64,000 bases of DNA from Sphingosinicella sp. BN140058 (GCF_004135585.1 NZ_CP035501.1:4783501-4847500), one strand, 5' to 3'; positions 43,128-52,740 are shown, counted from the stretch's first letter. The notes: generated from the letters alone by a model not told the origin. Numbers and translations are program-made.

Positions 43128-45860
43128 TCAGAAGAACAATTTGCGCAGACTCAAACGCACCGAACGGCCAAGCGGATCAAGATAATCCGGCTGATAGCTG
43201 AGCGGGGTCGTGCCGCTTGCGTCGGTGACGCGCGGACGGCTGTTGAAGACGTTGTCGACCGACAGCGACACCCGCGCGCCACGGAAGAACGGCACCTTGC
43301 GAACCAGCGATCTTTGCTGGCTGAGATCGGCGAACAGGCGAAGGTTGATCGTCGCGAGATCGGAGAAAGCGAGGTCGCTGCGGGTGCCGCCGCCGGAGAC
43401 GGGGCCGCCGAGCACATTGGTGCCGCTCTGCCAGCTGCCATTGATGCGCGCGCCGAAGCCGTTGCGGAAGACGCCGGCATCGAGATCGATCTGGTGCCGC
43501 GCCGTGCCGCCGCGATTGCCGGCCGCCGAGCCATTGAGGAAATCCAGTTCCGGAACACCGGGCCGGATCAGCACCGAATCCTCGAAACGCCACGTGTGGA
43601 ACAGCCCTAGCTGGATGCGGCCGCCGCCTGGGCCTCCGCCGAAGCCGCCGCGACCGCCCCGGAACCCGCCACGGCCACCCGGTCCGCGGCCGCCGCCTGG
43701 GCCCTGACCCGCATTTTGCGGCGGCCCGCCCTCGGAGCGCCCTTGCGGTGGCGGCGTGCCGCCGGTCGCCGGCGTGCCCGGCGCCGGTGCCGCCCCCGGC
43801 GCCGCGGGCGGTCCGCCGTCGCGGCTGCCGCGACGGCCCTGCCGCGGCTGCGGCTGCGGCCCGAACGGCAGCGACAGGTTCAATCCCCAGCGCAGCTCGC
43901 GGCGCTTGGACCTGGCGAAATTGAGCGGCCTCGCGTCGATGCGGAGCAGCCGGCCGTCGGCGTCGCGCACGAACCGGTCCGGGAACGCGGCCTCGATCTC
44001 GGCCGTCGCCGTCGGGAAGGATGCGATCGGATTGTCGATCCTGGTGTCCGTGTAATTGGCCGACACGGTCAGATCCTTCTGGCCGGTGAACGGCCGCACC
44101 GTCGCGCCCAGTTTGTAAACCCGTCGATTGTCGGCGACGAGCTGCGGGTTGCCGCCTTCGAGCCGGCTGATGTCGACCGTCTCACCGCGCACGAAATCGA
44201 ACACGCGGACGTTGGGCGTGAGCAGCACCGGATCGCCCAGTTGGCTGATGCTCGGCGGGCCTTCCTCGTCGGTCATCGACGCGATCAGGCTGATCATGTC
44301 GATCGGCGACCAGTTGAGCCCGGCACCGAGCGTGCGCAGGGTGCCGAAATCGGAGAAATGCTCGACCTCGGCATTGGCGTTGAGGGAGAGGTTTCCGATT
44401 GCCTCCAGGAAGCCCTCGCGCCGGCTGGCGATCGGGATGTCGATATTGGCCTGGCCGTGGGTACGGTCGCGGGAGAGATCGCGGGTGGTGACGATTCCGG
44501 CGCGGAGCGACTCGCTCTCGAGATCGCGGGTGTCGAAGCCGACGCGCAGGCTGGCATTGATCTCCCCGCCCGGCAGCAGGAACAACGGGCCGCTCGCCAC
44601 CGCCTCGGCGGAGCCGATGTTGGTGAGCGAGCGCGTGCGGTCGCTCGGCCGCGCCAGGAACAGGGTGTCGCTGAGATCGCCGCGCGGATCGACGTTCGGA
44701 TCGTTTGCGAGGATCCGTTCCTGGATCAGAGTCGGCAGGATGCCCTGGTTGGTGACGTTGTCGCTGCTGTTGCGATCGTAGTTGCCGGTGAACGACCAGC
44801 GCCAGCGGTCGACGTCGCCGTTGAGCGCGAGCCCGGTGTGGAATGCGCGACTATCGTTCAGCCGGCGCAGCGGGCCCGCGGTCGGCAGGTAGCGGAAAAC
44901 GGTGTCAGCGCCGGGCTGCGCAAACGGGCTGCCCGCCGGAACGTCGAGCGTGATCGAGGGAAGGCCGAACCGGCTTTCGCTGCTGTTGATGTCGAGGCTG
45001 GTGTTGAGCGTCGCCGACACGTTGCCGAAGATCGTCCGGTTGAGCGTCGCGGCCATTTCCCAGCTTTCCGTCTCACCGAGCAGGGTGCGGTAGGGCGCCA
45101 GGCTCGGCACGGCGGGATCGCCCGTGCCGGCCGTCGCCTGGACGATGTCGCGCTCGCTCTCGAACAAGGGCGATTGCTTCGAATATTCGGCATCGACGGT
45201 CCAGCGGCCATTGTCGTTCAGCTGCAGGACGTTGATGTCGGCTTCATGGCTCGGCCGCCCGCCTTCGGTCGCGACTCCCGCCTCGAGCTCGGCCGTGACC
45301 GCGCGGAAACGCCGACGCAGCACGAAATTGACGACGCGCTGGTCTGCCCGATAGCCGTAACGCAGCGCGACTTCCTCCGGGAACACCTCGACCCTGGTGA
45401 TCGCTTCCGGGGGGATGTTGCGGATCTCGCGGAAGCCGGAGATGCGCCGGCCGTTCAGCAGCACGACCGGGCTGCCGCCGTCCCGTCCGCGTCCGCTGGA
45501 CGTCTGCGGCGCAAGCGCCTCCAGCAACTCGCCGATGTTGCTCGCGCCATAAGCCCTGATGTCGCGGCGATCGAGGGTCACCTCTGCCGGAATGTCGGTG
45601 TCCACGGTGCCGCGGGCCCGAGTCCCGGTGACCACGATCTCCTCTTCTTCCTCCGCATCCGGCTCCTGCGGCGCCGGCTCTGCCGGCGGCGCGCTTGCCT
45701 GGGGGGCGGCCGCCGCGCCGACATCGGTGCCGCTCTCCGGCGCAGCGGTCACGCCCACGGTCGGCGATTCCGCGCTCGACGGCTGTTCCGGCGGGGCGTC
45801 CTGGCCGGACACGGTCTGAGAGGCGGCAGCAATCGCAAGCAGAAACAGATCAGAATTCAC
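43128..45860 (-). CDS. TonB-dependent receptor with a Gly/Arg/Pro-rich insert
   Basis: A 910-residue outer-membrane receptor. After the signal region comes an acidic Ala/Pro linker with EEEEEIVVTGTRARG as TonB box (about 72-86), and a plug domain with SNIGELLEALAP, VVLLNGRRISGFREI and PEAITRVEVFPEEVALRYGY. The barrel then ends with RSVRLSLRKLFF. Residues about 670-750 are a low-complexity insert made of Gly, Arg, Pro and Phe (repeats such as GGFRGGRGGFGGGP). Such a loop would be at the cell surface. The substrate is unknown. A lipoprotein gene follows, overlapping. Confidence 0.88.
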   Translation of the reverse strand: MNSDLFLLAIAAASQTVSGQDAPPEQPSSAESPTVGVTAAPESGTDVGAAAAPQASAPPAEPAPQEPDAEEEEEIVVTGTRARGTVDTDIPAEVTLDRRDIRAYGASNIGELLEALAPQTSSGRGRDGGSPVVLLNGRRISGFREIRNIPPEAITRVEVFPEEVALRYGYRADQRVVNFVLRRRFRAVTAELEAGVATEGGRPSHEADINVLQLNDNGRWTVDAEYSKQSPLFESERDIVQATAGTGDPAVPSLAPYRTLLGETESWEMAATLNRTIFGNVSATLNTSLDINSSESRFGLPSITLDVPAGSPFAQPGADTVFRYLPTAGPLRRLNDSRAFHTGLALNGDVDRWRWSFTGNYDRNSSDNVTNQGILPTLIQERILANDPNVDPRGDLSDTLFLARPSDRTRSLTNIGSAEAVASGPLFLLPGGEINASLRVGFDTRDLESESLRAGIVTTRDLSRDRTHGQANIDIPIASRREGFLEAIGNLSLNANAEVEHFSDFGTLRTLGAGLNWSPIDMISLIASMTDEEGPPSISQLGDPVLLTPNVRVFDFVRGETVDISRLEGGNPQLVADNRRVYKLGATVRPFTGQKDLTVSANYTDTRIDNPIASFPTATAEIEAAFPDRFVRDADGRLLRIDARPLNFARSKRRELRWGLNLSLPFGPQPQPRQGRRGSRDGGPPAAPGAAPAPGTPATGGTPPPQGRSEGGPPQNAGQGPGGGRGPGGRGGFRGGRGGFGGGPGGGRIQLGLFHTWRFEDSVLIRPGVPELDFLNGSAAGNRGGTARHQIDLDAGVFRNGFGARINGSWQSGTNVLGGPVSGGGTRSDLAFSDLATINLRLFADLSQQRSLVRKVPFFRGARVSLSVDNVFNSRPRVTDASGTTPLSYQPDYLDPLGRSVRLSLRKLFF

Positions 45861-45977
45861 GCGGGACTACCTTTTCGGGTTCTTCTCGTTCGGAGGGGTC
45901 GGGGGTGGTCAAATTCGGCTGAACCGAGGCTGTATCGGGGGCTTGCGGCAAATGCGCTTCAGAGAGACAAGGGTTCC

Positions 45978-46742
45978 ATGACAATTTCGGGAGCCGTCCG
46001 CACCGGCGCTGCGATTGCCGCTCGAGGGCTGCTCGATTTCGCGCTGCCGCCGCGGTGCCCGGCGTGCGGCGTGATCGTTCCCGATCCCAATCGCTTCTGC
46101 CTGGAGTGCTGGAGCGGGCTTCACTTTCTCGGGGATCCGTGCTGCCGACGCTGCGGCCTTCCTTTCGCCTTCGCGGTCGCAAGCGACGCCGAATGCGCCG
46201 GCTGTCTCGGCGAGCCGCCGCGTTTCGACCGCCTCCGCGCGGCCGTGGCCTATGGCGAGATTGCACGCAAGGTGGCGCTGAAACTCAAATATAGCGGCCG
46301 CCCAGGCATCGCCGGTACCCTTGCTGCGTTGATGGTCCGCCACGTCCGGCCGTCCGTGGAAAGATCGGAGACGCTGCTCGTGCCGGTGCCGCTGCACCGC
46401 TGGCGGATCTGGAGCCGCGGCTACAACCAGTCGGCGCTGATCGCCGCCTCGCTGGCGAAGCGGACCGGCATCGCCGCCGCCAACGACCTCCTCCGCCGCA
46501 CCCGCCACACGCCGCCGCTGCGCGGCCTCGGCCGCCGCGAGCGCGCCGAAGCGGTGCGCGGCGTGTTCGCACTTGCGCCCGGAGCCGAGGCTGCGCTCGC
46601 CGGGCGCCGCATCATCCTGGTCGACGACGTCTTCACCACCGGCGCCACCGCCGGGGCGTGCGCACAGGCCTTGAAGCGAGCCGGAGCGGCGGAGGTCGAG
46701 GTGCTGTGCTGGGCGCGGGTCGTCAGAGAGAACGAAGTCTAA
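45978..46742 (+). CDS. comF: ComF family phosphoribosyltransferase-like protein
   Basis: A 254-residue protein: an N-terminal zinc ribbon (CPAC, CLEC, CCRRC, CAGC), a short helix, and a type I PRTase domain with the PRPP loop IILVDDVFTTGAT near the C-terminus. LLVPVPLHRWRIWSRGYNQS is the ComF signature. ComF supports DNA uptake in Bacillus and helps natural transformation in proteobacteria; the PRTase activity is not established. It is divergent from the TonB receptor and upstream of a large RTX gene. Confidence 0.88.
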   Translation: MTISGAVRTGAAIAARGLLDFALPPRCPACGVIVPDPNRFCLECWSGLHFLGDPCCRRCGLPFAFAVASDAECAGCLGEPPRFDRLRAAVAYGEIARKVALKLKYSGRPGIAGTLAALMVRHVRPSVERSETLLVPVPLHRWRIWSRGYNQSALIAASLAKRTGIAAANDLLRRTRHTPPLRGLGRRERAEAVRGVFALAPGAEAALAGRRIILVDDVFTTGATAGACAQALKRAGAAEVEVLCWARVVRENEV

Positions 46743-46848
46743 TTCTGGCACGTCTGGCGCCGAGAGCAGCGCCGGAGCGGCATTTACCGTGTCCGCCGCG
46801 TGGACGTTCCTGCTACTTGGCCCCTCTATCCGGGGGAGTAACCGGTTC

Positions 46849-49800
46849 GTGACGACCATCTACCTGTCGAGCCTCGGCTCGGGCGGCGCCGTTCTGCGCA
46901 ATGATAAACTCGACTACGCGTTTGCTGCTGCTGGCGACGTGAATGGAGACGGCTTCGGCGATGTTCTTGTCGCCGGCAAAGGCAATACCGGAGCAAACGA
47001 ACTTGCCGGCGCTTACCTCCTTTTCGGCAGGGAGGGGGGGGTGGCAGGTATCGACCTTGCCAATCTGGCTGCCACAGACGGATTTTTCATGCAATCGCCT
47101 TCTTTCTCTGTGGAGGTCGCTTCTGCCGGAGACTTCGACGGAGACGGGTACGATGACATGCTTATCGGTGATGCATGGCTGAACGGCAGTGCGGGGGACA
47201 CCTACCTCATCCGCGGTGCGCCATCCAACTCTGGAACGTTGAGCCTTCCGGCTCCGCATGGTGCCGGCATCGTCATGGACAGCAGTGTCAAGGCAGGGGT
47301 GCCCTATATATTCAACGTGAGCCTTTCCTCGGCCGGCGACATCAACAACGATGGCTACGACGACGTTCTGGTAAGCAGCATCCTCAACCGTGCTTGGGTC
47401 GTCTACGGCAAAGAAGGTGCGCTAAAGGATGTTGATCTCGACGCGCTTCAGCCCACAGACGGTTTCATGATTGCGGGTGAATCCCGATACAATGATCCAA
47501 ATATGGCTGCAAGTCCCGAGCTCCTTTCAGTCGGGGACGTAAATGGTGACGCTATCGACGACTTCGCGTTCAACAATTATGTCATCTTTGGAAAGCAGTT
47601 GCCGTTCAGTAATCTTAGTGTCGAAGCACTTGCCGCATCGCAAGGCTTTCACTTCGTCGATGGCTACAGGATAGCCGCTGCGGGTGACGTCAACGGCGAC
47701 GGCATCAAGGATATGATCGCCACGAACAGTGAGCATGAGGCTTATGTCGTGTTTGGCAGACGCGGCGGCGGTTCTATCGATCCTTCAAACCTTGGTTCCG
47801 GTGGGTTTGCTCTTCACTCGCCGCTTGATCGTGACATCACCGAAGCAGCAGGTGCGGGGGATGTGAACGGCGATGGCTTCGACGACCTGATTGTCGGTGC
47901 GAGGGAAAACTGGCTCTCCGGGAAAGACACTGGGGGGGCCTATGTCATATTTGGCAAGGCCGCTGCGAACTCCGTAGATCTCGCCAGCCTGCCCGATAGT
48001 GCCGGCTTCTTCATCCAAGGTGCGAGCGCCGAGAAGTGGGCCGGAGACAGGGTCGCCAAAGCTGGTGATCTCAACGGAGATGGCTTTGCCGACATCCTTA
48101 TCGGGGCGGCGGCCAGGGATAGTTCAAAATCGATTGTCTACGCGGTTTACGGCTTGATGCCGACCGCAGCTGTGACCCGGACGGGGTCCGCAGGCGGGCA
48201 GACGATAAGTGGCGGCGCTTTCGGAGACACGCTCTACGGGCTCGGCGGCGACGATCGCCTGCTCGGCGGGGCGGGAGACGACATCCTTGACGGGGGCGAA
48301 GGTACCGACACGCTTGTAGGAGGGGCGGGCAACGACATTTTTGTCGCCGATCAGGCCGACTCCATATTGGAAGCTGCCGGCGCGGGAACGGATGAGGTTC
48401 GTACTGCTGCAGGAATCTTCACCCTGAGTGAAAATGTCGAAAAGCTGACGGGTGTCGGCACCGGCGCACAGGTGCTTACCGGAAACGCAGGTGACAACGT
48501 CATCGATGGCGGCGCCGGAGCGGATCGAGTGGTCGGACTCGGCGGTAACGACACCTACTACGTAGACAATTCGGGGGACGTGATCGTCGAGGCCGCCAAC
48601 GCGGGGACCGATGAGGTTCGCACTGCGCTTGCCGTTTATACCTTGGCAGCCAATGTTGAAGTTCTCACTGGAACGTCGGCCACCGGCCAAACGCTAAACG
48701 GCAGCGAAGTGGGCAATCTGATCGACGGCGGTGCCGGCAATGACATCATGAATGGTCTTGGCGGTGCCGACACGTTGCGCGGCAATGCGGGCAACGATGT
48801 CTACATCGTCGGCGCCGGCGATGTCGTGGTCGAGGCGGCGGGCAACGGCACCGATCGGGTGCGTACCGCGCTTGCTTCCTATTCGCTCGCCGCCAATGTC
48901 GAGGAACTGGTCGGCACGGCGGCAACCGGGCAGGGGCTGTCCGGCAACGCTCTGGCCAACACGATCACCGGCGGCAGCGGCAACGATATTCTCGACGGCG
49001 CGGGCGGCGCCGACATCCTGCAGGGCGGGCTCGGCGACGATATCTATTTCTTCGACGGCAGCGATGCTTTGTTGGAAGCTGCGAATGCGGGCACCGACGA
49101 GGTGCGCGTGTCGTTCGCCGCTTATACGCTGGCGGCCGCGAACATCGAGAACCTCACCGGCACGTCGGCGGCTGGCCAGGCGCTGACTGGAGATGCGGGC
49201 GCCAACGTCATCACCGGCGGCACCGGCAACGACACGCTGGATGGCGGTGCGGGCGCCGACACTTTGCGCGGCGGCCTTGGCAACGACATTTATCTGGTCG
49301 ATGCCGAGGACATCGTGGTCGAGGCGGCGAATGCCGGCACCGACCAGGTCCGCGTCTCGCTCGCGGCGTACACGCTCAGGGCCGCGAACGTCGAGATCCT
49401 GACCGGGACGTCGGCGACCGGGCAGACGCTCAACGGCAACGAGCTCGGCAATTTGATCGACGGCGGTGCCGGCAACGACATCCTGAACGGCCTCGGCGGC
49501 AGCGACACCTTGCGCGGCAATGGCGGCAACGACGTCTACATCGTCGGCGCCGGCGATGTCGTCGTCGAGGCTGCGGGCAACGGCACGGACCGGGTCCGCA
49601 CCGCGCTTGCGTCCTATTCGCTCACCGCCGATGTCGAGGAACTGGTCGGCACCGCCACCACCGGCCAGATCCTGCTTGGCAATTACATCGCCAACACGAT
49701 CACGGGCGGCAGCGGCAACGACTTTCTGGACGGCGGCAATGGCAGCGACATCCTCCAGGGCGGGCTCGGCGACGACGTCTATTTCTTCGACGGCAGCGAC

Positions 49801-50982
49801 GGCCTGGTCGAGGCGGCCAATGCCGGCACCGACGAGGTCCGGGTGGCGGTGGCGAGCTTCACCCTGGGTGCCAATTTCGAGAACGTGACCGGCACCGGCA
49901 GCGCTGGCCAGGTCCTGACCGGCAACACGGCGAACAATCTGATCGACGGCGGCCTCGGTGCCGACCGGATGGTCGGGCTCGGCGGCAACGACATCTATCT
50001 GATCGACAATTTGGGCGACGTTGTCGTCGAAGCGGCCGGGGAGGGTGTGGACGAAGTCCGCACCGCGCTCGGCAGCCGCACCGACTTCAGCCAGCTCTAC
50101 GTGCTCGCCGCCAATGTCGAGACTTTCACCGGCACCTCGACGACGGGGCAGGGCGTGCGCCTCAATGCTGGTGACAATGTCGTGCGGGTGCTGATGGGCA
50201 ACGACCTGCTCGTGCTCGACGACGGCGGCAACGACCAGGTCAATGCCGGCGGCGGCGCGGACTTCCTCTACATGGGGGCGGCGTTCGGCAATGGCGATGC
50301 GCTGAACGGCGGCGCCGGCAACGACACGGTGTCGCTGACCGGCACTTACGCGCTCACCCTCCAGGCCGACGATCTCGTCTCGATCGAGAAGCTGATCCTC
50401 GACAGCTCCGGCAATGCGGCGGCGCCCTACACCTATGCCATCGTCATGAACAACGCCAACGTCGCCGCCGGCCAGCAGCTGGTGGTCGCGGCCGAGGCGC
50501 TGCTCGCCGGCGAGGTGCTGAGCTTCAACGGTGCCGGCGAAACCGACGGCAGCTACAGCGTCCAGGGCGGCCGCGGCGGCGATACGATCGTCACTGGCGC
50601 CGGTGCCGACCGGATCTGGGGCAATGGCGGTGCCGATCTCCTCACCGGCGGCGCCGGCAAGGACCTGTTCGACTATCGCGCGGCGAGCGACTCCACCGCC
50701 GCTGCGCGCGACCGGATCGGCGACTTCGCCGCCGGCGACCAGATCCTGCTTCAGGCGATCGATGCCGACGGCGCTGCCGGCAATGGCGACAGCGCTTTCC
50801 GCTTCATCGGCGCGGCGGCGTTCAGCCACAGCGCCGGCGAGCTTCGCGCCAGCGCCGCGACAGGCATTCCGAACGGCTGGCTGGTCGAAGGCGACGTCAA
50901 TGGCGACGGCATCGGCGATCTTTCGATCCTGGTCGTCGCAACGCCAGGCTATCAGCTCAGCGCCGCCGACTTCGTCTTGTAA
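46849..50982 (+). CDS. Large secreted protein: seven FG-GAP repeats plus RTX repeats
   Basis: A 1377-residue protein without a classical signal peptide. Residues about 20-415 hold seven FG-GAP/integrin-alpha-like repeats, each with a Ca loop (for example AGDVNGDGFGDVLV, AGDFDGDGYDDMLI, VGDVNGDAIDDFAF, AGDLNGDGFADILI); seven fits a full beta-propeller. From about 450 to the end are hemolysin-type GGxGxDxxx repeats (GGSGNDILDG, GGAGADTLRG, GGAGKDLFDY) and a C-terminal module. This points to type I secretion, Ca-dependent folding and a surface or adhesive role. GTG 46849 follows GGGGGAG; an earlier GTG at 46789 is less likely. No ABC exporter is in the window. Confidence 0.85.
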   Translation: MTTIYLSSLGSGGAVLRNDKLDYAFAAAGDVNGDGFGDVLVAGKGNTGANELAGAYLLFGREGGVAGIDLANLAATDGFFMQSPSFSVEVASAGDFDGDGYDDMLIGDAWLNGSAGDTYLIRGAPSNSGTLSLPAPHGAGIVMDSSVKAGVPYIFNVSLSSAGDINNDGYDDVLVSSILNRAWVVYGKEGALKDVDLDALQPTDGFMIAGESRYNDPNMAASPELLSVGDVNGDAIDDFAFNNYVIFGKQLPFSNLSVEALAASQGFHFVDGYRIAAAGDVNGDGIKDMIATNSEHEAYVVFGRRGGGSIDPSNLGSGGFALHSPLDRDITEAAGAGDVNGDGFDDLIVGARENWLSGKDTGGAYVIFGKAAANSVDLASLPDSAGFFIQGASAEKWAGDRVAKAGDLNGDGFADILIGAAARDSSKSIVYAVYGLMPTAAVTRTGSAGGQTISGGAFGDTLYGLGGDDRLLGGAGDDILDGGEGTDTLVGGAGNDIFVADQADSILEAAGAGTDEVRTAAGIFTLSENVEKLTGVGTGAQVLTGNAGDNVIDGGAGADRVVGLGGNDTYYVDNSGDVIVEAANAGTDEVRTALAVYTLAANVEVLTGTSATGQTLNGSEVGNLIDGGAGNDIMNGLGGADTLRGNAGNDVYIVGAGDVVVEAAGNGTDRVRTALASYSLAANVEELVGTAATGQGLSGNALANTITGGSGNDILDGAGGADILQGGLGDDIYFFDGSDALLEAANAGTDEVRVSFAAYTLAAANIENLTGTSAAGQALTGDAGANVITGGTGNDTLDGGAGADTLRGGLGNDIYLVDAEDIVVEAANAGTDQVRVSLAAYTLRAANVEILTGTSATGQTLNGNELGNLIDGGAGNDILNGLGGSDTLRGNGGNDVYIVGAGDVVVEAAGNGTDRVRTALASYSLTADVEELVGTATTGQILLGNYIANTITGGSGNDFLDGGNGSDILQGGLGDDVYFFDGSDGLVEAANAGTDEVRVAVASFTLGANFENVTGTGSAGQVLTGNTANNLIDGGLGADRMVGLGGNDIYLIDNLGDVVVEAAGEGVDEVRTALGSRTDFSQLYVLAANVETFTGTSTTGQGVRLNAGDNVVRVLMGNDLLVLDDGGNDQVNAGGGADFLYMGAAFGNGDALNGGAGNDTVSLTGTYALTLQADDLVSIEKLILDSSGNAAAPYTYAIVMNNANVAAGQQLVVAAEALLAGEVLSFNGAGETDGSYSVQGGRGGDTIVTGAGADRIWGNGGADLLTGGAGKDLFDYRAASDSTAAARDRIGDFAAGDQILLQAIDADGAAGNGDSAFRFIGAAAFSHSAGELRASAATGIPNGWLVEGDVNGDGIGDLSILVVATPGYQLSAADFVL
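48674..49930 (+). repeat. Internal DNA-level duplication of RTX segment
   Basis: The segment starting at about 48674 recurs from about 49409, an offset of 735 bases (245 codons). Both copies encode ...GTSATGQTLNGxExGNLIDGG (gapped) and then YIVGAGDVVVEAAGNGTDRV with few changes, so a unit of roughly 245 residues was duplicated in tandem. Repeats of this length favour recombination and length variation. Confidence 0.75.
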
Positions 50983-51108
50983 ACATGGGCGCCCGCTCCG
51001 GCGGGCGCGCGCCTCCCAATGGACATTTTCCCGCCCGCGCGTGTTCATGTTGACAGGCGCGGGCGTGTCGCCGCACTGCGCCCGCATATCCAGCAGCGAG
51101 ACATCTTC

Positions 51109-51369
51109 ATGGCACGCGTCGAGATCTACACCAAGTTCACCTGCCCCTATTGCTTCCGCGCCAAGCGCCTGCTCGACGAGAAGGGCGTGACCTACGAAGA
51201 ATATGAAGTGACCCAGATCCCGGGCAAGCGGGACGAGATGCTCGAGCGTTCCAATGGACGCCACACCGTGCCGCAGATCTTCATCGATGGCCGTCACATC
51301 GGCGGCTCCGACGACCTCCACGAACTCGATCGGCAGGGCGAGCTCGATCCCCTGCTGCAGGCGGGCTGA
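51109..51369 (+). CDS. grxC: Glutaredoxin 3
   Basis: An 86-residue glutaredoxin: strand VEIYTKF, active site CPYC (C12, C15), helix AKRLLDEKG, the cis-Pro motif TVPQIFIDG and the GGSDDLHELDRQG C-terminus that binds glutathione. It reduces protein disulfides and protein-glutathione adducts in the cytosol with GSH. The CDS begins at ATG 51109. Between the RTX stop and this gene, 50983-51108 has no gene. It is followed by the nitrilase and DUF1178 genes. Confidence 0.95.
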   Translation: MARVEIYTKFTCPYCFRAKRLLDEKGVTYEEYEVTQIPGKRDEMLERSNGRHTVPQIFIDGRHIGGSDDLHELDRQGELDPLLQAG

Positions 51370-51427
51370 AGCGGTATCGCAATCGGCCGGCATTGACAGC
51401 GGGTCTGTCGCGCCGCACCTCGGCGCC

Positions 51428-52258
51428 ATGACCAAGATCGCCCTCTACCAGGCCCGAACCGGGATCGATCCGGCGAGGAATGCCGACGCGCTCGTCGCGG
51501 CCGTCGAACAGGCTGCGGCGGGCGGCGCCGCCATCCTGTTCACGCCGGAAATGAGCGGGATGCTCGATCGCGACCGCGCCCGGGCGGCGCCCAACTACCG
51601 TTCGCAGGCCGAGGATGGCGTGCTCGCGGCGGTCCGCGATGCGGCCGCCCGGACCGGCATCTGGGTTCACCTCGGCTCGCTTGCGGTCAGGCGAGAGGAT
51701 GGACGGCTGAACAATCGGGCGTTCGTGATCGACGATGCCGGAGCGATCCGCGCCTCTTACGACAAGCTCCACCTGTTCGACGTTGATCTCGCGACCGGCG
51801 AGAGCTGGCGCGAGTCGGCAAGCTACGCGCCGGGCGAGCGAGCACTGGTAGTCGACACACCGGCAGGGCCGCTCGGCCTCGCCATCTGCTACGATCTGCG
51901 CTTCCCGGACCTGTTCCGCAGCCTCACCGACGCCGGCGCGGAAATCCTCGGCATACCCGCGGCCTTCACGGTGCCGACGGGGGCGGCCCACTGGCACGTG
52001 CTGATGCGGGCGCGCGCGATCGAGGCCGGCGTGTTCGTCGTCGCTGCCGCACAAGGCGGCCGCCACGAGGACGGGCGCGAGACCTTCGGCCACAGCCTCG
52101 TCGTCGACCCGTGGGGCGAGATCCTGCTCGACATGGGCGAAGGTGAGGGCGTCGGCTTTGCCGAGATCGACCTCGGCCATGTCGCCGAGGTACGCAGCCG
52201 CCTGCCGGCAATCCGTCATCGCCGCCCGATCCCGCCGGTCGAGCGGATCAGGGGATGA
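51428..52258 (+). CDS. Carbon-nitrogen hydrolase (nitrilase superfamily, Nit1-like)
   Basis: A 276-residue cytosolic hydrolase with the catalytic triad E41 (FTPEMSG), K113 (YDKLHLFD) and C154 (AICYDLRFP). Further family motifs are GESWRES, IPAAFTVPTGAAHWHVLMRARAIE (split) and GHSLVVDPWGE. The pattern is that of Nit1/NitFhit-type deaminated-glutathione amidases, a repair activity that would suit a neighbour of grxC (inference). Its stop overlaps the DUF1178 start (ATGA). Confidence 0.9.
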   Translation: MTKIALYQARTGIDPARNADALVAAVEQAAAGGAAILFTPEMSGMLDRDRARAAPNYRSQAEDGVLAAVRDAAARTGIWVHLGSLAVRREDGRLNNRAFVIDDAGAIRASYDKLHLFDVDLATGESWRESASYAPGERALVVDTPAGPLGLAICYDLRFPDLFRSLTDAGAEILGIPAAFTVPTGAAHWHVLMRARAIEAGVFVVAAAQGGRHEDGRETFGHSLVVDPWGEILLDMGEGEGVGFAEIDLGHVAEVRSRLPAIRHRRPIPPVERIRG

Positions 52259-52740
52259 TCGTCTTCGACCTGAAATGCGCGCCGCAGGGACACGTCTTCG
52301 AAGGCTGGTTCGGTTCCTCCGGCGATTACGAGCAGCAGCGCGCGCGTGGCCTGGTCTCGTGCCCGCTATGCGGATCGGGCGAGATCGGCAAGGCGCCGAT
52401 GGCGCCCGCCGTGTCCGCCAAGTCGAACGCGCGCCAACCGGCGCCGACGTCCGCTCCGCCTGCAGCGCGCGCCGACGCTCCCGGCCTTGCGATGGCCGAT
52501 CCGCAGGCGGTGAAGGCGATGCTCGCGGCGGCCGCCGCGATCCAGAAGAGCCTGCTGGAGAAAAGCGAGAGCGTCGGTGACCGCTTCGCCGACGAGGCAC
52601 GCGCGATCCACCTCGGCGATGCCGACGCCCGGCCGATCCACGGCCGGGCGACGCCCGAGCAGGCGGCGGCATTGGTCGACGAGGGCATTCCGATCGCGCC
52701 CCTGCCATTTCCGGTGATCACGCCCGGCGAGGAGAATTGA
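52255..52740 (+). CDS. DUF1178 family protein
   Basis: A 161-residue protein with the DUF1178 start: MIVFDLKCAPQGHVFEGWFG, then SSGDYEQQRARGLVSCPLCGS, where C-x2-C with an earlier Cys suggests a zinc ribbon. A Pro/Ala linker (about 60-80) and a C-terminal part with FADEARAIHLGDADARPIHG follow. Function is unknown in the family. It overlaps the nitrilase-family gene by four bases, and the tRNA-Arg gene follows 39 bases downstream. Confidence 0.85.
   Translation: MIVFDLKCAPQGHVFEGWFGSSGDYEQQRARGLVSCPLCGSGEIGKAPMAPAVSAKSNARQPAPTSAPPAARADAPGLAMADPQAVKAMLAAAAAIQKSLLEKSESVGDRFADEARAIHLGDADARPIHGRATPEQAAALVDEGIPIAPLPFPVITPGEEN

Noticed and set aside
43716..45977. Open frame antisense to the TonB receptor and fused in front of comF
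   Set aside because: Only the part from ATG 45978 shows protein-family motifs; the upstream part is the antisense shadow of the receptor.
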